From assembly GCA_024687205.1 (NCBI GenBank), contig JAILES010000061.1, positions 1 to 64,000 of the forward strand: a stretch of 64,000 nt of DNA, given 5' to 3'. The position numbers and the translations under genes were made by a program. Each line of letters starts with the position of its first letter. Positions within the stretch are counted from its first letter, which is position 1. A model generated the notes under the pieces. The model did no database searches. It was not told the origin of the DNA and saw only the letters and a list, made by a program, of their open reading frames with translations. Below, in pieces: positions 1-9,622 of this stretch. This stretch comes from Lachnospiraceae bacterium (GTDB taxonomy: Bacteria > Bacillota > Clostridia > Lachnospirales > Lachnospiraceae).

Positions 1-1
1 T

Positions 2-2563
2 TATTTCATAAAATATGACGGGGAGGTAATGTATCCGTTCCTTAGTCCGGGGAATTTTGAACAGGATAATAACGATGCCAATCACCCCGCAATGAAGAGG
101 ATCAACTCATCACCTTTTGCTGCCGAGGAGAAGTATACAAATAAAGCAACAGGCTTTGTGGAGTATGATAATGCTTACACTTATGCTGCGTGGAGTGTTT
201 CCAGTACCTATAGAGATCTTGAAAAAAGGCTTCCGATAGTCATGCTGTACGGTACACAGCTTTATACTGACGGAAACCGTACGATAGGATACCAGACCAT
301 CTCTAATAACCCTAAGACGGGAGCATCGAAGGGAAAATATGTGTACTGTCTGCCGAAGATGGTGGCAGATGAAACCATGACTCTGGAGATACGACAGCCC
401 GTATATATCAGATCCCATGGTCAGTACTCTTATCACTCGGAACTGACCGCTACAGTGGAGATACCCACCAAGTACAGAATGGTATTTCCCGAAAGTACGG
501 AGATAAGGGCAAAAGGAAATGTCTGGGTCGGAGAAGGTCTGAAAGCTCTGAAAGGTCTCGGCTGTGTTACATATAAAACCAGCGGAAGCAGTTATCGTGC
601 AAACAACGAACCCGGCTTGCCCCAGGATGATCTTACCGGCGGGGATCTGAAGATTCAGATCGGCCAAAAATACACCTGGTTACAGCAGACGCATCTCGGA
701 GAAAACGGTGCGATATTTGATGAGGGAATAAAAGGCCAGGCCAGAGACGTGGGGATATACAAGACTGCGGACGGTGTGGATGAAGTGATAATGCTGACCG
801 ACGAGTCACTGCGATTCTACAAAAAAGAAAACGGGGAATATCACGCATACGATGAAGTGATGATGGATACCTTAAAACGTGTCAGCGGATACGGGCTTAA
901 GGTTGAAGGTGATGTAAAGGAAACTCATGTAAGTGAGAATGCTGCAGAAAAGACCAATACGGATACCATGGTGGAGAGAGTGACCGAAAAGGCCATGGAT
1001 GAAGAGGAACAGGAATACAATATCCTTGCGGATAATCTTATGCCCTATACCACCAACAGGCTGATGATCTGCCACGAGGGTGACGGAGTATCAGTATTCG
1101 ATCTGAAAGGCGAGAGCCTGATGAAGGTCCTCGGCGGCCATTATTACAGGATATATCCGACGAAGAAGAGCGGCACCTATGTGCTCCTCGGCTTCCAGAC
1201 TGAAGAGTATGATTATACCCAGGCGGATATATCGATGTCCAAGTTCTATACCATAGACCTCGGAGAACTTGTGGACAGCGAGAGCAACAGTAATATCAGT
1301 TCTTATATAGACGAACTGAAAGATATTTATCAGTCCAAGACACATACCGTACGTTATGCCGGAAAAGAGGGAGACAGGAAGATCTATGAGATAGTTGATC
1401 CCGAAGAAACCGAAGACAAGGAATACGAAAGGGCAGTAAGACTGTTTACGGATTCCGATACCAAGACGATTGAAGAACTGGAGGCCATCTGTAAGGACTA
1501 TGACGTTGAAGTGACCGACAAAATGAAAGAGTATGCCCTTGATGTAGCCGGAAAGATAAGGAATCAGAGGAAGGCACTGATAGCTTATTATGAGCTGATA
1601 GGCATACAGATGAAAGGGGAAAGGGGCCTGCCGGATACCTGGCAGTATCTGATCAACGAGAGCGAGGTATTCACGGCGTCCTATGAAGGAATGCTGGAGA
1701 TCATGCTGGTAGAGATGGTACTATCGGATGATTATACGGATTTTGCCGTGACCCATCCGATCGATAGTGATAATCTGGACTGTCTGATAGGAGTGGAGAG
1801 CAGTGGTGCCCTGAAGAAAACTTATGAACGTTATAAAGATGATTACAGAGACTGGCAGACAACGAGAAAGAACAGCGATACCCTGATCAAAGTATCCGGG
1901 AACGAAGCCGGCGTAGATATTACCGGAATGGATACCGAGGAACTGACAGATACGATAGTCGATCTGTATTCCAAACGTACGGAAGCGAATGATGCAGGCG
2001 ACATCACCCAGATGGAGTTTTATCAGGCTGTACTCAGTGATATAAAAATGAAGTATCTGAGGCTGAATAATCCTAAGGGTACCGCGGATATCTTAGGCTT
2101 TGATGAATATATGGTGCAGCTCTTTAATGATATAAGCCCCGATTACGGCCATGATGTTTTCGACAGCATGTTAGAGAGCGGTTACGGGCAGTTCCATGCC
2201 CTGACCGGTGTACCGACGGTAACCGAAGAAAATCAGGCGCTGTATGACTGGAAAGAGCAGGATGTGATGGACGATCTGTCCATATGCAGGTATGAATGGC
2301 AGATAGAAGAGGTAATGGTCAAGTATTGTCTGAAGCTGACAGAATACAAAGACACTCCCGCATACCACAAAGCCTGGGATGAATACTGCAAGACCAATTT
2401 TATGACGCTGGAAGACCGGCAGAAGGCATTTCAATCGGCAGCGTTCTACAATATCATCAAAGATAAACAGGATGCGGCGTTAAGTCTTGGTACAGGAAAG
2501 ACCTGGAGTGAAAGTGTAGGAGATATATTACGTAAGGTGGGCAATTCACCTATAGTAAAGTAA
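2..2563 (+). CDS. Large protein of unknown function, 5' end outside window
   Basis: I do not recognise this protein. The first in-frame ATG is at 29, but the frame is open to the window edge and the codons before it read as ordinary protein, so the gene almost certainly begins upstream. The GGGAGG at 20-26 lies only 2 nt from that ATG, too close to act as its ribosome binding site. At least 853 residues are visible. There is no membrane segment in the visible part. The first 300 residues look beta-rich. An acidic linker lies near residues 315-345, and the rest is helical and charged. It ends 16 nt before a small membrane protein with a strong AAGGAGG site, so the two are probably co-transcribed with the next two genes. 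By position it may be the soluble or surface component of a membrane assembly. That is inference only. Confidence 0.7.
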   Translation, partial: YFIKYDGEVMYPFLSPGNFEQDNNDANHPAMKRINSSPFAAEEKYTNKATGFVEYDNAYTYAAWSVSSTYRDLEKRLPIVMLYGTQLYTDGNRTIGYQTISNNPKTGASKGKYVYCLPKMVADETMTLEIRQPVYIRSHGQYSYHSELTATVEIPTKYRMVFPESTEIRAKGNVWVGEGLKALKGLGCVTYKTSGSSYRANNEPGLPQDDLTGGDLKIQIGQKYTWLQQTHLGENGAIFDEGIKGQARDVGIYKTADGVDEVIMLTDESLRFYKKENGEYHAYDEVMMDTLKRVSGYGLKVEGDVKETHVSENAAEKTNTDTMVERVTEKAMDEEEQEYNILADNLMPYTTNRLMICHEGDGVSVFDLKGESLMKVLGGHYYRIYPTKKSGTYVLLGFQTEEYDYTQADISMSKFYTIDLGELVDSESNSNISSYIDELKDIYQSKTHTVRYAGKEGDRKIYEIVDPEETEDKEYERAVRLFTDSDTKTIEELEAICKDYDVEVTDKMKEYALDVAGKIRNQRKALIAYYELIGIQMKGERGLPDTWQYLINESEVFTASYEGMLEIMLVEMVLSDDYTDFAVTHPIDSDNLDCLIGVESSGALKKTYERYKDDYRDWQTTRKNSDTLIKVSGNEAGVDITGMDTEELTDTIVDLYSKRTEANDAGDITQMEFYQAVLSDIKMKYLRLNNPKGTADILGFDEYMVQLFNDISPDYGHDVFDSMLESGYGQFHALTGVPTVTEENQALYDWKEQDVMDDLSICRYEWQIEEVMVKYCLKLTEYKDTPAYHKAWDEYCKTNFMTLEDRQKAFQSAAFYNIIKDKQDAALSLGTGKTWSESVGDILRKVGNSPIVK

Positions 2564-2579
2564 TAAGGAGGATCGGATC

Positions 2580-3251
2580 ATGTTGCTTTCAACGGCAGGA
2601 AGTGCAACGGATACAACAGTATCTATCATGGGTAACCTGGTGGCACAGCTGGCAAACCTTAAATTTGAAGGGGCTCTCATGTATGTTTTGCTGATGCTGG
2701 CGGCGGGGTTCATCTGTCTGGAAGGCTACGGCATATACCGTGCGGCACTTGCAGTCATAGGCTTTGCGGTAGGCTACAGTCATATACATAATTTCGTCAA
2801 AGGCTTTGAAATGACCGAACAGACCATGTTCATGGTACAGGTCATAGCCGGTCTCATATGCGCGGCATTGGCATATACGGTTTTGAAGATAGGTATATTT
2901 ATAGCCGTCTATCATTTTGTTCAGGCCAACCTCTCGGCTATACTGGTAGCGATGCTGGCTGAAAGGATCGGGATACCTGAAATAGTCTATCCCGTGTTCT
3001 CTGCAGTGGCGGGAGCTGCTATCGCCTTTTTCATAGCCAAGCTTTCAACCAAGGCGGAGAGGATAGTGGTAGTATGCGTAACGGCAGTTGTCGGCGGCTT
3101 TGCCGCAGTAGGATTTTTCGTTAAGCTGATACCTGTATTCCCCGTGGATATCACTTTCCTTGAGAAAGTTCCGCAGATCGTATGGACAGGGGCAAAGGTA
3201 TTTATGTCAGCGGCAGGATTTATGGTACAGGGAGCAACCAAAGAAAAGTAA
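2580..3251 (+). CDS. Small polytopic membrane protein, unknown function
   Basis: The 223-residue product is almost entirely hydrophobic. About six or seven membrane-spanning segments are visible (roughly residues 30-50, 55-70, 85-105, 107-125, 135-155, 160-180 and 195-215), with few charged loops. The general look recalls the TM198/DUF4203 type of small multi-pass proteins, but no motif settles this. The start is well supported by AAGGAGG at 2565-2571. It lies between the large protein upstream and a VirB6/TrbL-like protein 9 nt downstream, and such small multi-pass subunits are common in secretion or conjugation complexes. Its role in such a complex is inferred from context alone. Confidence 0.75.
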   Translation: MLLSTAGSATDTTVSIMGNLVAQLANLKFEGALMYVLLMLAAGFICLEGYGIYRAALAVIGFAVGYSHIHNFVKGFEMTEQTMFMVQVIAGLICAALAYTVLKIGIFIAVYHFVQANLSAILVAMLAERIGIPEIVYPVFSAVAGAAIAFFIAKLSTKAERIVVVCVTAVVGGFAAVGFFVKLIPVFPVDITFLEKVPQIVWTGAKVFMSAAGFMVQGATKEK

Positions 3252-3260
3252 GGACAGGGT

Positions 3261-5216
3261 ATGGAACACGTTTATCTCGGGTTCTTCGCGGACCTGCTGG
3301 AAATGGTCTTTGAGAATATCATTCAGCCGATCATAGAATTTCTGGCCAGCGTCCTTTCGAAGATACTCTCATGGGTATTCGACAATGTAATGAAGCCTAT
3401 GCTGATAAGCATAGTATGGCCTACGGTGAAAGCCATAGCTGAGCTTATCATGGACGTTATTTCCACCTTTCTCTTTGATCTGGTCAGCCTGCTATACAAG
3501 TGTATCGAATATGTCCTGAAATTCTTTGAGATATTCAGCGGCATCAGTGACGTGACCTATGACGGAAAATCGATGCCCTTTTTGAACGTGCTGTTTGTTT
3601 CACCTACGATACAGAGGGGAACCTGGGCGATAATCAGTATTTCCTTTGTGCTCCTGCTTGTTTTCTCCATAGCTGCGGTAGTCCACTCAATGGGAGAATC
3701 CGGAGGGGAACTGAACAGGCCCGTATCCAAGGTACTGCAGTCTACCATGAAAGCATTCATACGTATGATGCTCATTCCTTTTACCTGCCTTTTCCTGATA
3801 TCCGTGAGCGGTACCGTGATCAGAAGTGTCTATAACGGCATGAAGGCGGTCAATTCCGAGCAGACACAGCTTTCGGGAGATGTCAGCGGCAGTTCTACCA
3901 CCATTCCCAGGGTACTGTTCTGCCTTACCACACTGAACGCCGCCAACTCTCCCACCTATAACATATCCGGGGGAGATACCAGTAAGATAGCACTTAATGA
4001 TGCGCTCAGGGCACCCTATTATTTCGAAGATTATGCGGATAAGAATAACGGAAAAGCAAAGGATTACACTGACAGGGATGTGGTCAGTGCGGATTTCAAT
4101 TATAAGGATATAGATTATTCCCTAGGTATCCCGCTGGCGCTGTCTATGCTTTTTATCCTTATAGTCTGTGTGATCAAGTTTATCGAGAGGATATTTAACA
4201 TACTGATCCTTTTTGTGATCTCTCCGATCTTCTCATCCACTATGCCGCTGGATGACGGAAAACGCTACGATACCTGGAAGGAAGCCTTTATAGGGCAGCT
4301 CTTCATGGGCTTCGGAAGCATTGTCTCCATGCAGATATATCTGCTGCTGATACCGCCTCTGATGGATTCAAAACTCAGCTTCGGTAAAGGCACGGTGGAA
4401 GCCAATGCACTGATCCGGGTGATACTGCTCTTTGGCGGTGCATATGCCGTACATTCCGCAGGCACCCTTATCACCGGAATACTTAGCAGCTCCGCTGCAT
4501 CCACAGAGAGGAGTGCACAGGCTCACGGCGCAATGGTGGCCCAGAGAGCCGGAAGCATGGCCATGGGAGCAGCCAGATATGCAGGAGGCATGGCAGTAAG
4601 AGGCGTTGCGGGACTCGGCAGCAAATTAAAACCCGAGCCTTATAAGAGCAAGAAAGAACTCCAGGAAGAGAAGGAAGCCGCTCTTGCCAAGACAGGCAAA
4701 ACGAAGGATGGCGGCTATGCAAATAAGCAGCCCAAGAAAGACCAGCTGGATCAGAGAAAATATCTGGGCGGCCTTATAACCAGGACTACGGACAAAGACG
4801 GTAAAACCCACACAGGTATCAACTTCGGTAAACACATGCGCATCGGCTACAGGAAAGACGGTACCTATAAGGTGAACGTCTTCGGGCTTTCCATGAAGTA
4901 CGGTAAAGACGGCAAGCTGGAAAGCATGGGTTCTCCGTTCATAAAGTACAAACGCAGCGATGACGGACAGATGCATTGTTCCAAGTTCAATGCCTACGGT
5001 ATCATCAAGTTCAGGGCAAAGGAAGATGTATATAAAGACAAGGACGGCAATGAACATACCCATGTGGGGGATATGTATATGTCAGACTTCTCGCCTCTGG
5101 GTATACAGAGATCTTACGATCAGGATGAAGGCAAAGTCCATACCGACAGTGTAAGCTTGTTCGGTAAGAGTCTGTACGAAAGATTGCCCGAAGAGAAAGA
5201 TGACAAGAAGGAATGA
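3261..5216 (+). CDS. VirB6/TrbL-like polytopic membrane protein with long cytoplasmic tail
   Basis: This 651-residue protein has an amphipathic N-terminus, a hydrophobic stretch near residues 20-90, clear membrane segments at about 115-135, 170-190, 290-310, 312-330, 355-375 and 395-420, then an Ala/Gly-rich region (about 420-455). A charged tail of about 200 residues follows, with repeated short beta-like units such as GKHMRIGYRKDG and GLSMKYGKDGK. Long hydrophobic core, Ala/Gly-rich linker and hydrophilic tail is the layout of VirB6/TrbL-type channel subunits of Gram-positive conjugation systems, but I see no diagnostic motif. No VirB4, coupling ATPase or relaxase is in the window. It overlaps the next gene by 4 nt, so translation is probably coupled. 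The function assignment is tentative. Confidence 0.7.
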   Translation: MEHVYLGFFADLLEMVFENIIQPIIEFLASVLSKILSWVFDNVMKPMLISIVWPTVKAIAELIMDVISTFLFDLVSLLYKCIEYVLKFFEIFSGISDVTYDGKSMPFLNVLFVSPTIQRGTWAIISISFVLLLVFSIAAVVHSMGESGGELNRPVSKVLQSTMKAFIRMMLIPFTCLFLISVSGTVIRSVYNGMKAVNSEQTQLSGDVSGSSTTIPRVLFCLTTLNAANSPTYNISGGDTSKIALNDALRAPYYFEDYADKNNGKAKDYTDRDVVSADFNYKDIDYSLGIPLALSMLFILIVCVIKFIERIFNILILFVISPIFSSTMPLDDGKRYDTWKEAFIGQLFMGFGSIVSMQIYLLLIPPLMDSKLSFGKGTVEANALIRVILLFGGAYAVHSAGTLITGILSSSAASTERSAQAHGAMVAQRAGSMAMGAARYAGGMAVRGVAGLGSKLKPEPYKSKKELQEEKEAALAKTGKTKDGGYANKQPKKDQLDQRKYLGGLITRTTDKDGKTHTGINFGKHMRIGYRKDGTYKVNVFGLSMKYGKDGKLESMGSPFIKYKRSDDGQMHCSKFNAYGIIKFRAKEDVYKDKDGNEHTHVGDMYMSDFSPLGIQRSYDQDEGKVHTDSVSLFGKSLYERLPEEKDDKKE

Positions 5217-6382
5217 TGGAAGAGAATAAGAACAGACAGCGCCGCAAAGGGCGCCCGATGAAGAGAAGGGAACTGCCCTTCAATAAGGAGATAAGGAATA
5301 TAAGCCTCACACTGGGTGTGGGGCTTATAGTGCTTTTTGTATTATATTCATTTTTTTCAAAAGGCAGGGAGATGATCAGATTTTCCTATGACAGTGCTGC
5401 GCATACTGCTGCAGCTGCGGCCCTGGTCTTCGGAGAAAGGGAAGAGACAGGGATACTCTTTTCAAAACTTGCAGAGTGCAGTGAGGGAAATGCAAGGATA
5501 ACGGAAGAACTCTCCGAGGATGAGAAGACCGTGGTAATGTCCGCTTTTTCTGATATTCCAGGGATGAGTGAATACAGGATGCTTAAGGAAAGGATAAGGG
5601 AATTTAAGGAGATCTGGCCGGGATGCGAGCGTGTTGCCCTGGGGCTGTATGATAAGGACAGCGGCCTTTTGATGATAGGAGTGGATGAAAAGGAAGAACC
5701 CGGAACCGTGATAAAACCGGAGAGATGGAATGATCCGGATATGGTCGGGCATATGGTGCATATGACGATACCCGGCGGTGAAGGACAGCTGAGCAGGGAA
5801 GCGGTGGTATGGTTTGATTCCGACCATATGTACAAAAGGGAGTACGGCTCACTTATCGTGACGACGCTGATAGCCCTGATCTTTGCGGCGGTATGCTGTA
5901 TAAATGCTTCGATAAAGACGAGGGCGTATATGAAAAAACAGGAGTTTGCAAAATATAAGTTCTACGGGGCCGAAATAGCGGATATGAAGCCTGAACTTAA
6001 TCTCTATCCCGGGATAAATAACCCGAGGGAGCTTTATGTCAGGCTGATGAAGATCTGGTGTGAATATACCTGTACACCGAGACTCAGGGATAAATGGAGC
6101 GAGGACAACAGGACAGTGGGACAGTGTTCGATCACGGCCTTTCTTGTGCAGGATATATTCGGCGGCGAGGTAAGAGGCATTGAGAGAGAGGGCGGAAACT
6201 TCCATTGCTACAATGTTGTGAACGGAAAGGTCTTTGACCTTACCAGCGAACAGTTCGGAGATGAAGAACTGATATATTCCGATGACGATCCCATTCAGTC
6301 CAGGGAGGAACACTTTGCCCGTGAAGAGAAAAAACAGAGATACGAGTATCTCAGGGATAAACTGGAAACAAGAAAGGAGTAA
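5213..6382 (+). CDS. Membrane-anchored protein with C-terminal YunG-like domain
   Basis: The 389-residue product has a basic N-terminus, one membrane segment near residues 28-47, an extracytoplasmic sensor-like region of about 150 residues, a second membrane segment near 217-237, and a cytoplasmic C-terminal half. The last 110 residues carry the pattern of the small YunG family: QCSITAFLVQDIFGGE, then FHCYNVVNGKVFDLTSEQF. The conserved Cys, His and Asp in this order resemble a papain-like arrangement, though activity is unproven. YunG-type proteins are normally stand-alone, so the two-helix sensor-like front is unusual. Starts at 5213 and 5216 are both possible; AAGAAGGA lies just upstream and favours 5216. 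The gene follows the VirB6-like gene with a 4-nt overlap and precedes an ABC exporter by 3 nt. Confidence 0.7.
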   Translation: MMEENKNRQRRKGRPMKRRELPFNKEIRNISLTLGVGLIVLFVLYSFFSKGREMIRFSYDSAAHTAAAAALVFGEREETGILFSKLAECSEGNARITEELSEDEKTVVMSAFSDIPGMSEYRMLKERIREFKEIWPGCERVALGLYDKDSGLLMIGVDEKEEPGTVIKPERWNDPDMVGHMVHMTIPGGEGQLSREAVVWFDSDHMYKREYGSLIVTTLIALIFAAVCCINASIKTRAYMKKQEFAKYKFYGAEIADMKPELNLYPGINNPRELYVRLMKIWCEYTCTPRLRDKWSEDNRTVGQCSITAFLVQDIFGGEVRGIEREGGNFHCYNVVNGKVFDLTSEQFGDEELIYSDDDPIQSREEHFAREEKKQRYEYLRDKLETRKE

Positions 6383-6385
6383 GCA

Positions 6386-8110
6386 ATGAAACTGCTGTGG
6401 AAGCTCAGCCGCGAAGCGGTAAGGTACAGAAAACTGTACTTCATAGCGATCTTCTCCACACTGATGCTGACACTGATAAACCTGATCGCACCAAAAGTTC
6501 TTTCGGCAATGACCGGTATAGTTAGTGAGGGAGTTGACGAAAGCGGAATGCAGCTGATCGGAAAACTTACCATAATACTTATCTTACTTTATCTTCTTCG
6601 CATACTTTTCCGTTTCTTAAGTAATTATCTTGCACATAAAGCCGCCTGGTATCTGGTGGGGGATCTTAGGACGCGCACCTATGACAAGCTGGAGCGCATG
6701 CATATCGGATATTTCCACGATAAACAGACCGGTGATCTGATGAGCAGGATAGTGAACGATACCAGGGATTTTGAACTGCTCTATGCGCACATGATCCCGG
6801 AGACCATCACCAACCTGGTCACCTTTGCAGGAGTTCTTGCGGTACTTCTTTGGATCAACTGGAAACTGGCACTGATAACCTGTGCGCCCATTCCGCTGAT
6901 CTTTATCTCGGGCATCATCTTTTCAAAGAAAGTAAGGCCGTACTTTAAGATATCCCAGAAGAAGATGGGTGAACTGAACGGAAAGCTGCAGGACAATCTT
7001 TCGGGTATTCATGAGATACAGTCTTTCGGGCGTGAAGAGTATGAGACGGATCAGGTGAACATCAGCAATTTCGAGCATATAAAGGCCATGCTCACCGCTC
7101 TTAAGCTGAGTGCGGTATTTCATCCTTCGGTGGAGTTCATCTCTTCGCTGGGAACCATACTGGTAGTCGGCTTCGGCGGTTATCTTGCATGGAAGGAAGG
7201 TTTCAAGGTTGAAGATGTGGTGGCTTTCCTTCTTTATCTCGGCCTGTTTTATGCACCGGTAACCGGACTTGCCAATCTGCTGGAAAACATGCAGCAGTCC
7301 CTGGCAGGAGCCGAGCGTGTTATGGCAGTGCTGGATGCACCCTGCGAGATCAGCGATCAGCCGGAAGCTGAGGATCTTAATGAGGTAAAGGGTGATATAG
7401 TATTTGAGAATGTAAGCTTTTCCTATGAGACCGGAGGTACGGTGCTGGATGATGTGAGCTTCCATTGCCCGCCGGGAAAGATGCTGGCGCTGGTGGGACC
7501 TACAGGTGTGGGAAAGACCACGCTCACGCAGCTGATCTCACGTTTTTATGAGCCTTCGAAGGGGTGTATACTGATAGACGGACATGACATCAACAAGGTT
7601 ACCCTTGAAAGCCTGAGGCAGAATATCTCTCCGGTGCTGCAGGATACTTTCCTGTTCAACGGTACCATTTCCGAGAATATTTCCTATGCGGTTCCCGAAG
7701 CTGAGGAAGAAGAGATAATCGCCGCGGCAAAGGCGGCCAATATACATCAGGATATACTTGCTATGCCCGACGGCTATAATACCCTGGTGGGAGAGAGGGG
7801 ACTCAGGCTCTCCGGCGGACAGAAACAGAGGGTTGCCATAGCAAGAGCCATATTGAGAAAATCGCCCATAATCATCCTGGATGAGGCAACTGCCTCAGTG
7901 GATGTGGAAACGGAACAGCAGATACAGCAGGCGATAAACGGTATCTCAGGTTCGAGGACCATCATCGCCATTGCTCACAGACTCTCCACTATCAGGAATG
8001 CGGATAAGATCCTTGTTATTGAAAACGGGCGCGTTGCCGAGAGCGGAACGCATGAAGAACTGCTTGAAAAGGGCGGAATATATGCAAGGATGAGCCGGAT
8101 ACAGGAGTAA
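6386..8110 (+). CDS. ABC exporter, fused membrane and ATPase domains (MsbA/MdlB type)
   Basis: A complete half-transporter of 574 residues. The N-terminal six-helix exporter domain covers about residues 15-310 and the ATPase domain about 335-574. Walker A is GPTGVGKTT near residue 371, the signature is LSGGQKQR near 475, Walker B is IIILDEATASVD, and the switch histidine follows in AIAHRLSTI. The product would work as a homodimer, or as a heterodimer with a partner not present here, and export a lipid, peptide or drug. The substrate cannot be read from sequence. GAAAGGAG supports the start 3 nt after the preceding gene, so it may belong to that operon. Its last 95 bp overlap the end of the convergent MATE gene, and its own C-terminus is a normal family ending. 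Confidence 0.95.
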   Translation: MKLLWKLSREAVRYRKLYFIAIFSTLMLTLINLIAPKVLSAMTGIVSEGVDESGMQLIGKLTIILILLYLLRILFRFLSNYLAHKAAWYLVGDLRTRTYDKLERMHIGYFHDKQTGDLMSRIVNDTRDFELLYAHMIPETITNLVTFAGVLAVLLWINWKLALITCAPIPLIFISGIIFSKKVRPYFKISQKKMGELNGKLQDNLSGIHEIQSFGREEYETDQVNISNFEHIKAMLTALKLSAVFHPSVEFISSLGTILVVGFGGYLAWKEGFKVEDVVAFLLYLGLFYAPVTGLANLLENMQQSLAGAERVMAVLDAPCEISDQPEAEDLNEVKGDIVFENVSFSYETGGTVLDDVSFHCPPGKMLALVGPTGVGKTTLTQLISRFYEPSKGCILIDGHDINKVTLESLRQNISPVLQDTFLFNGTISENISYAVPEAEEEEIIAAAKAANIHQDILAMPDGYNTLVGERGLRLSGGQKQRVAIARAILRKSPIIILDEATASVDVETEQQIQQAINGISGSRTIIAIAHRLSTIRNADKILVIENGRVAESGTHEELLEKGGIYARMSRIQE

Positions 8111-9455
8111 GCTCTTCTTTGCTGAGCTTCAGGCGGAAATATCCGAGATATCTGAACCATGCGGTAATACCGCTTAAAAACCATACAACACCGGCGCTGA
8201 GCCATATACCCGTCGAACCGAATCCGAGATAGGAGCACATGAAGATGGGAATGGTGAAGCGCCCTATTACTTCTACTATGCCGTTAAAAAGTGCGAAGAA
8301 AGCATCACCTATGCCGGTAAGCACACCGCGTACCACATAGATGAGTCCGAGTGCCATATAAAAGAGGCTGCTGATGCGAAGTCCTTTGGCGCCGAGATCT
8401 ATGATATCACTGTCAGTTACGAACAGTGAGATAAGGCTGCGGCCGAAGAGCTGCATGCCGAGGATAAGGAAGAGTGAAAGCAGGACCATGATATAAACAC
8501 CGGATCTGTAACCGGCATAAACACGGTCATTACGCTTGGCACCGAAGTTCTGTCCGCTGAAGGTTGAGAGGGAAGCACCGAGAGTCATAAAGGGCTGGTG
8601 TATGAGCTGTTCGATCCTGTTGGTGGCAGTAAAGGATGCAACAACGACGGGGCCGTACTGATTTACTATGCGCTGCACTGCCATGGAAGATACGGCGATA
8701 AGGGCAAACTGGAGGGACATGGGAACACCGAGGCGCACGATCCTTCCGGTCATCTTCAGGGTGATGGAAAAATCTTCCTTCCTAAAGCGGAAATAAGGAT
8801 TGGTCCTGCGGGCATGTATAAAGCAGCTTATAACCGATATGGCCTGGGCTATTATGGTGGCGACTGCCGCACCGCCGATACCGAGATCCAGGACGCATAC
8901 AAAAAGCAGATCGAGGATGATGTTGATGATCGTCGATATGATCAGGAAGTAAAGCGGTGTCCTGGAATCGCCGAGAGCCCGCAGCATGGCAGACATATAA
9001 TTATAGAGTGAGACGAAGGTAAGACCGACGCACATGAAGCGGGTATAGAATACCGCATCGTCCATCAGAAGCTCCGGAGTATCAAGAAAACGTAAAAGGG
9101 CCGGAGCCAGGAAGAGACTGACGATGCCGAAAAATACCGGAACTATCAGCATGATAAAGCCTGTATTGATGATACATTTTTTGACATTGCTTTCATCGTG
9201 GGCACCGTAGTACTGGGAGACCACGATGCCGCCGCCGTTTCCGAGACCGTTACAGAGGGCGAAGAAAAGGAAAGTGATGGAAGCCGTGGCGCCGATAGCC
9301 GCAAAGGCGTTGGAACCGACGAAACGGCCGACTATCATTGAATCGGCGAGGTTATATACCTGCTGAAAGATATTTCCGATAAGTGTCGGAAGGGCGAAGA
9401 TCAATATATGTTTTACGGGACTTCCCGAAGTCATATCTCTCACATTTGTTTTCAT
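8016..9455 (-). CDS. MATE family multidrug/Na+ efflux transporter
   Basis: The 479-residue protein has the twelve-helix pattern of MATE exporters. The N-terminus reads GSPVKHILIFALPTLIGN followed by YNLADSMIVGRFVG, the usual MATE opening, and the two six-helix halves are separated by a loop near residue 220. It exports cationic drugs or metabolites using an ion gradient. The gene reads toward the ABC exporter and overlaps its 3' end by 95 bp. The last 30 or so residues, after the final membrane helix, are basic and unlike the family, and they are encoded antisense to the ABC gene; they may be a late extension. The start is supported by AAGGAG (read on the minus strand) about 10 nt upstream. 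Promoter signals lie in the 216-bp gap at 9456-9671, but none is clear. Confidence 0.93.
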   Translation of the reverse strand: MKTNVRDMTSGSPVKHILIFALPTLIGNIFQQVYNLADSMIVGRFVGSNAFAAIGATASITFLFFALCNGLGNGGGIVVSQYYGAHDESNVKKCIINTGFIMLIVPVFFGIVSLFLAPALLRFLDTPELLMDDAVFYTRFMCVGLTFVSLYNYMSAMLRALGDSRTPLYFLIISTIINIILDLLFVCVLDLGIGGAAVATIIAQAISVISCFIHARRTNPYFRFRKEDFSITLKMTGRIVRLGVPMSLQFALIAVSSMAVQRIVNQYGPVVVASFTATNRIEQLIHQPFMTLGASLSTFSGQNFGAKRNDRVYAGYRSGVYIMVLLSLFLILGMQLFGRSLISLFVTDSDIIDLGAKGLRISSLFYMALGLIYVVRGVLTGIGDAFFALFNGIVEVIGRFTIPIFMCSYLGFGSTGIWLSAGVVWFLSGITAWFRYLGYFRLKLSKEELTPVSGSSLHIFRPFQAVLHAFRSRQRARFQ

Positions 9456-9510
9456 AAACGCATTTCTCCTTGTATAATGTTCGAAAATAGTTTATGCTTT
9501 CTAATGTTAA

Positions 9511-9606
9511 AAAACTTCTCATTTATTGAAACGTTTTGGTCGTTTTTTGATATAAAGAGTTGCGAAGCAACGAAGCAATCGGCTTTATATCAATTGTTTT
9601 GAGAAG
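9511..9606. repeat. Imperfect nested inverted repeat
   Basis: Between the divergent MATE gene and a small membrane protein gene, GATATAAAG at 9549-9557 pairs with CTTTATATC at 9583-9591. Inside it GTTGC (9559-9563) and GCAAC (9567-9571) form a small hairpin, and outside it ACTTCTC (9514-9520) can pair with GAGAAG (9601-9606). No run of T follows directly, so it is not a typical terminator. It may be an intergenic repeat or the leader structure of the downstream gene. Confidence 0.5.
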
Positions 9607-9622
9607 AAAAGTTTATTCGCTT

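Noticed and set aside
29..31. ATG with GGGAGG upstream as the start of the first gene
   Set aside because: Spacing is only 2 nt, and the frame is open with protein-like codons to the window edge.
8109..8129. AAGCTC/GAGCTT hairpin as a terminator between ABC and MATE genes
   Set aside because: Six-bp stem, no T-run on either strand.
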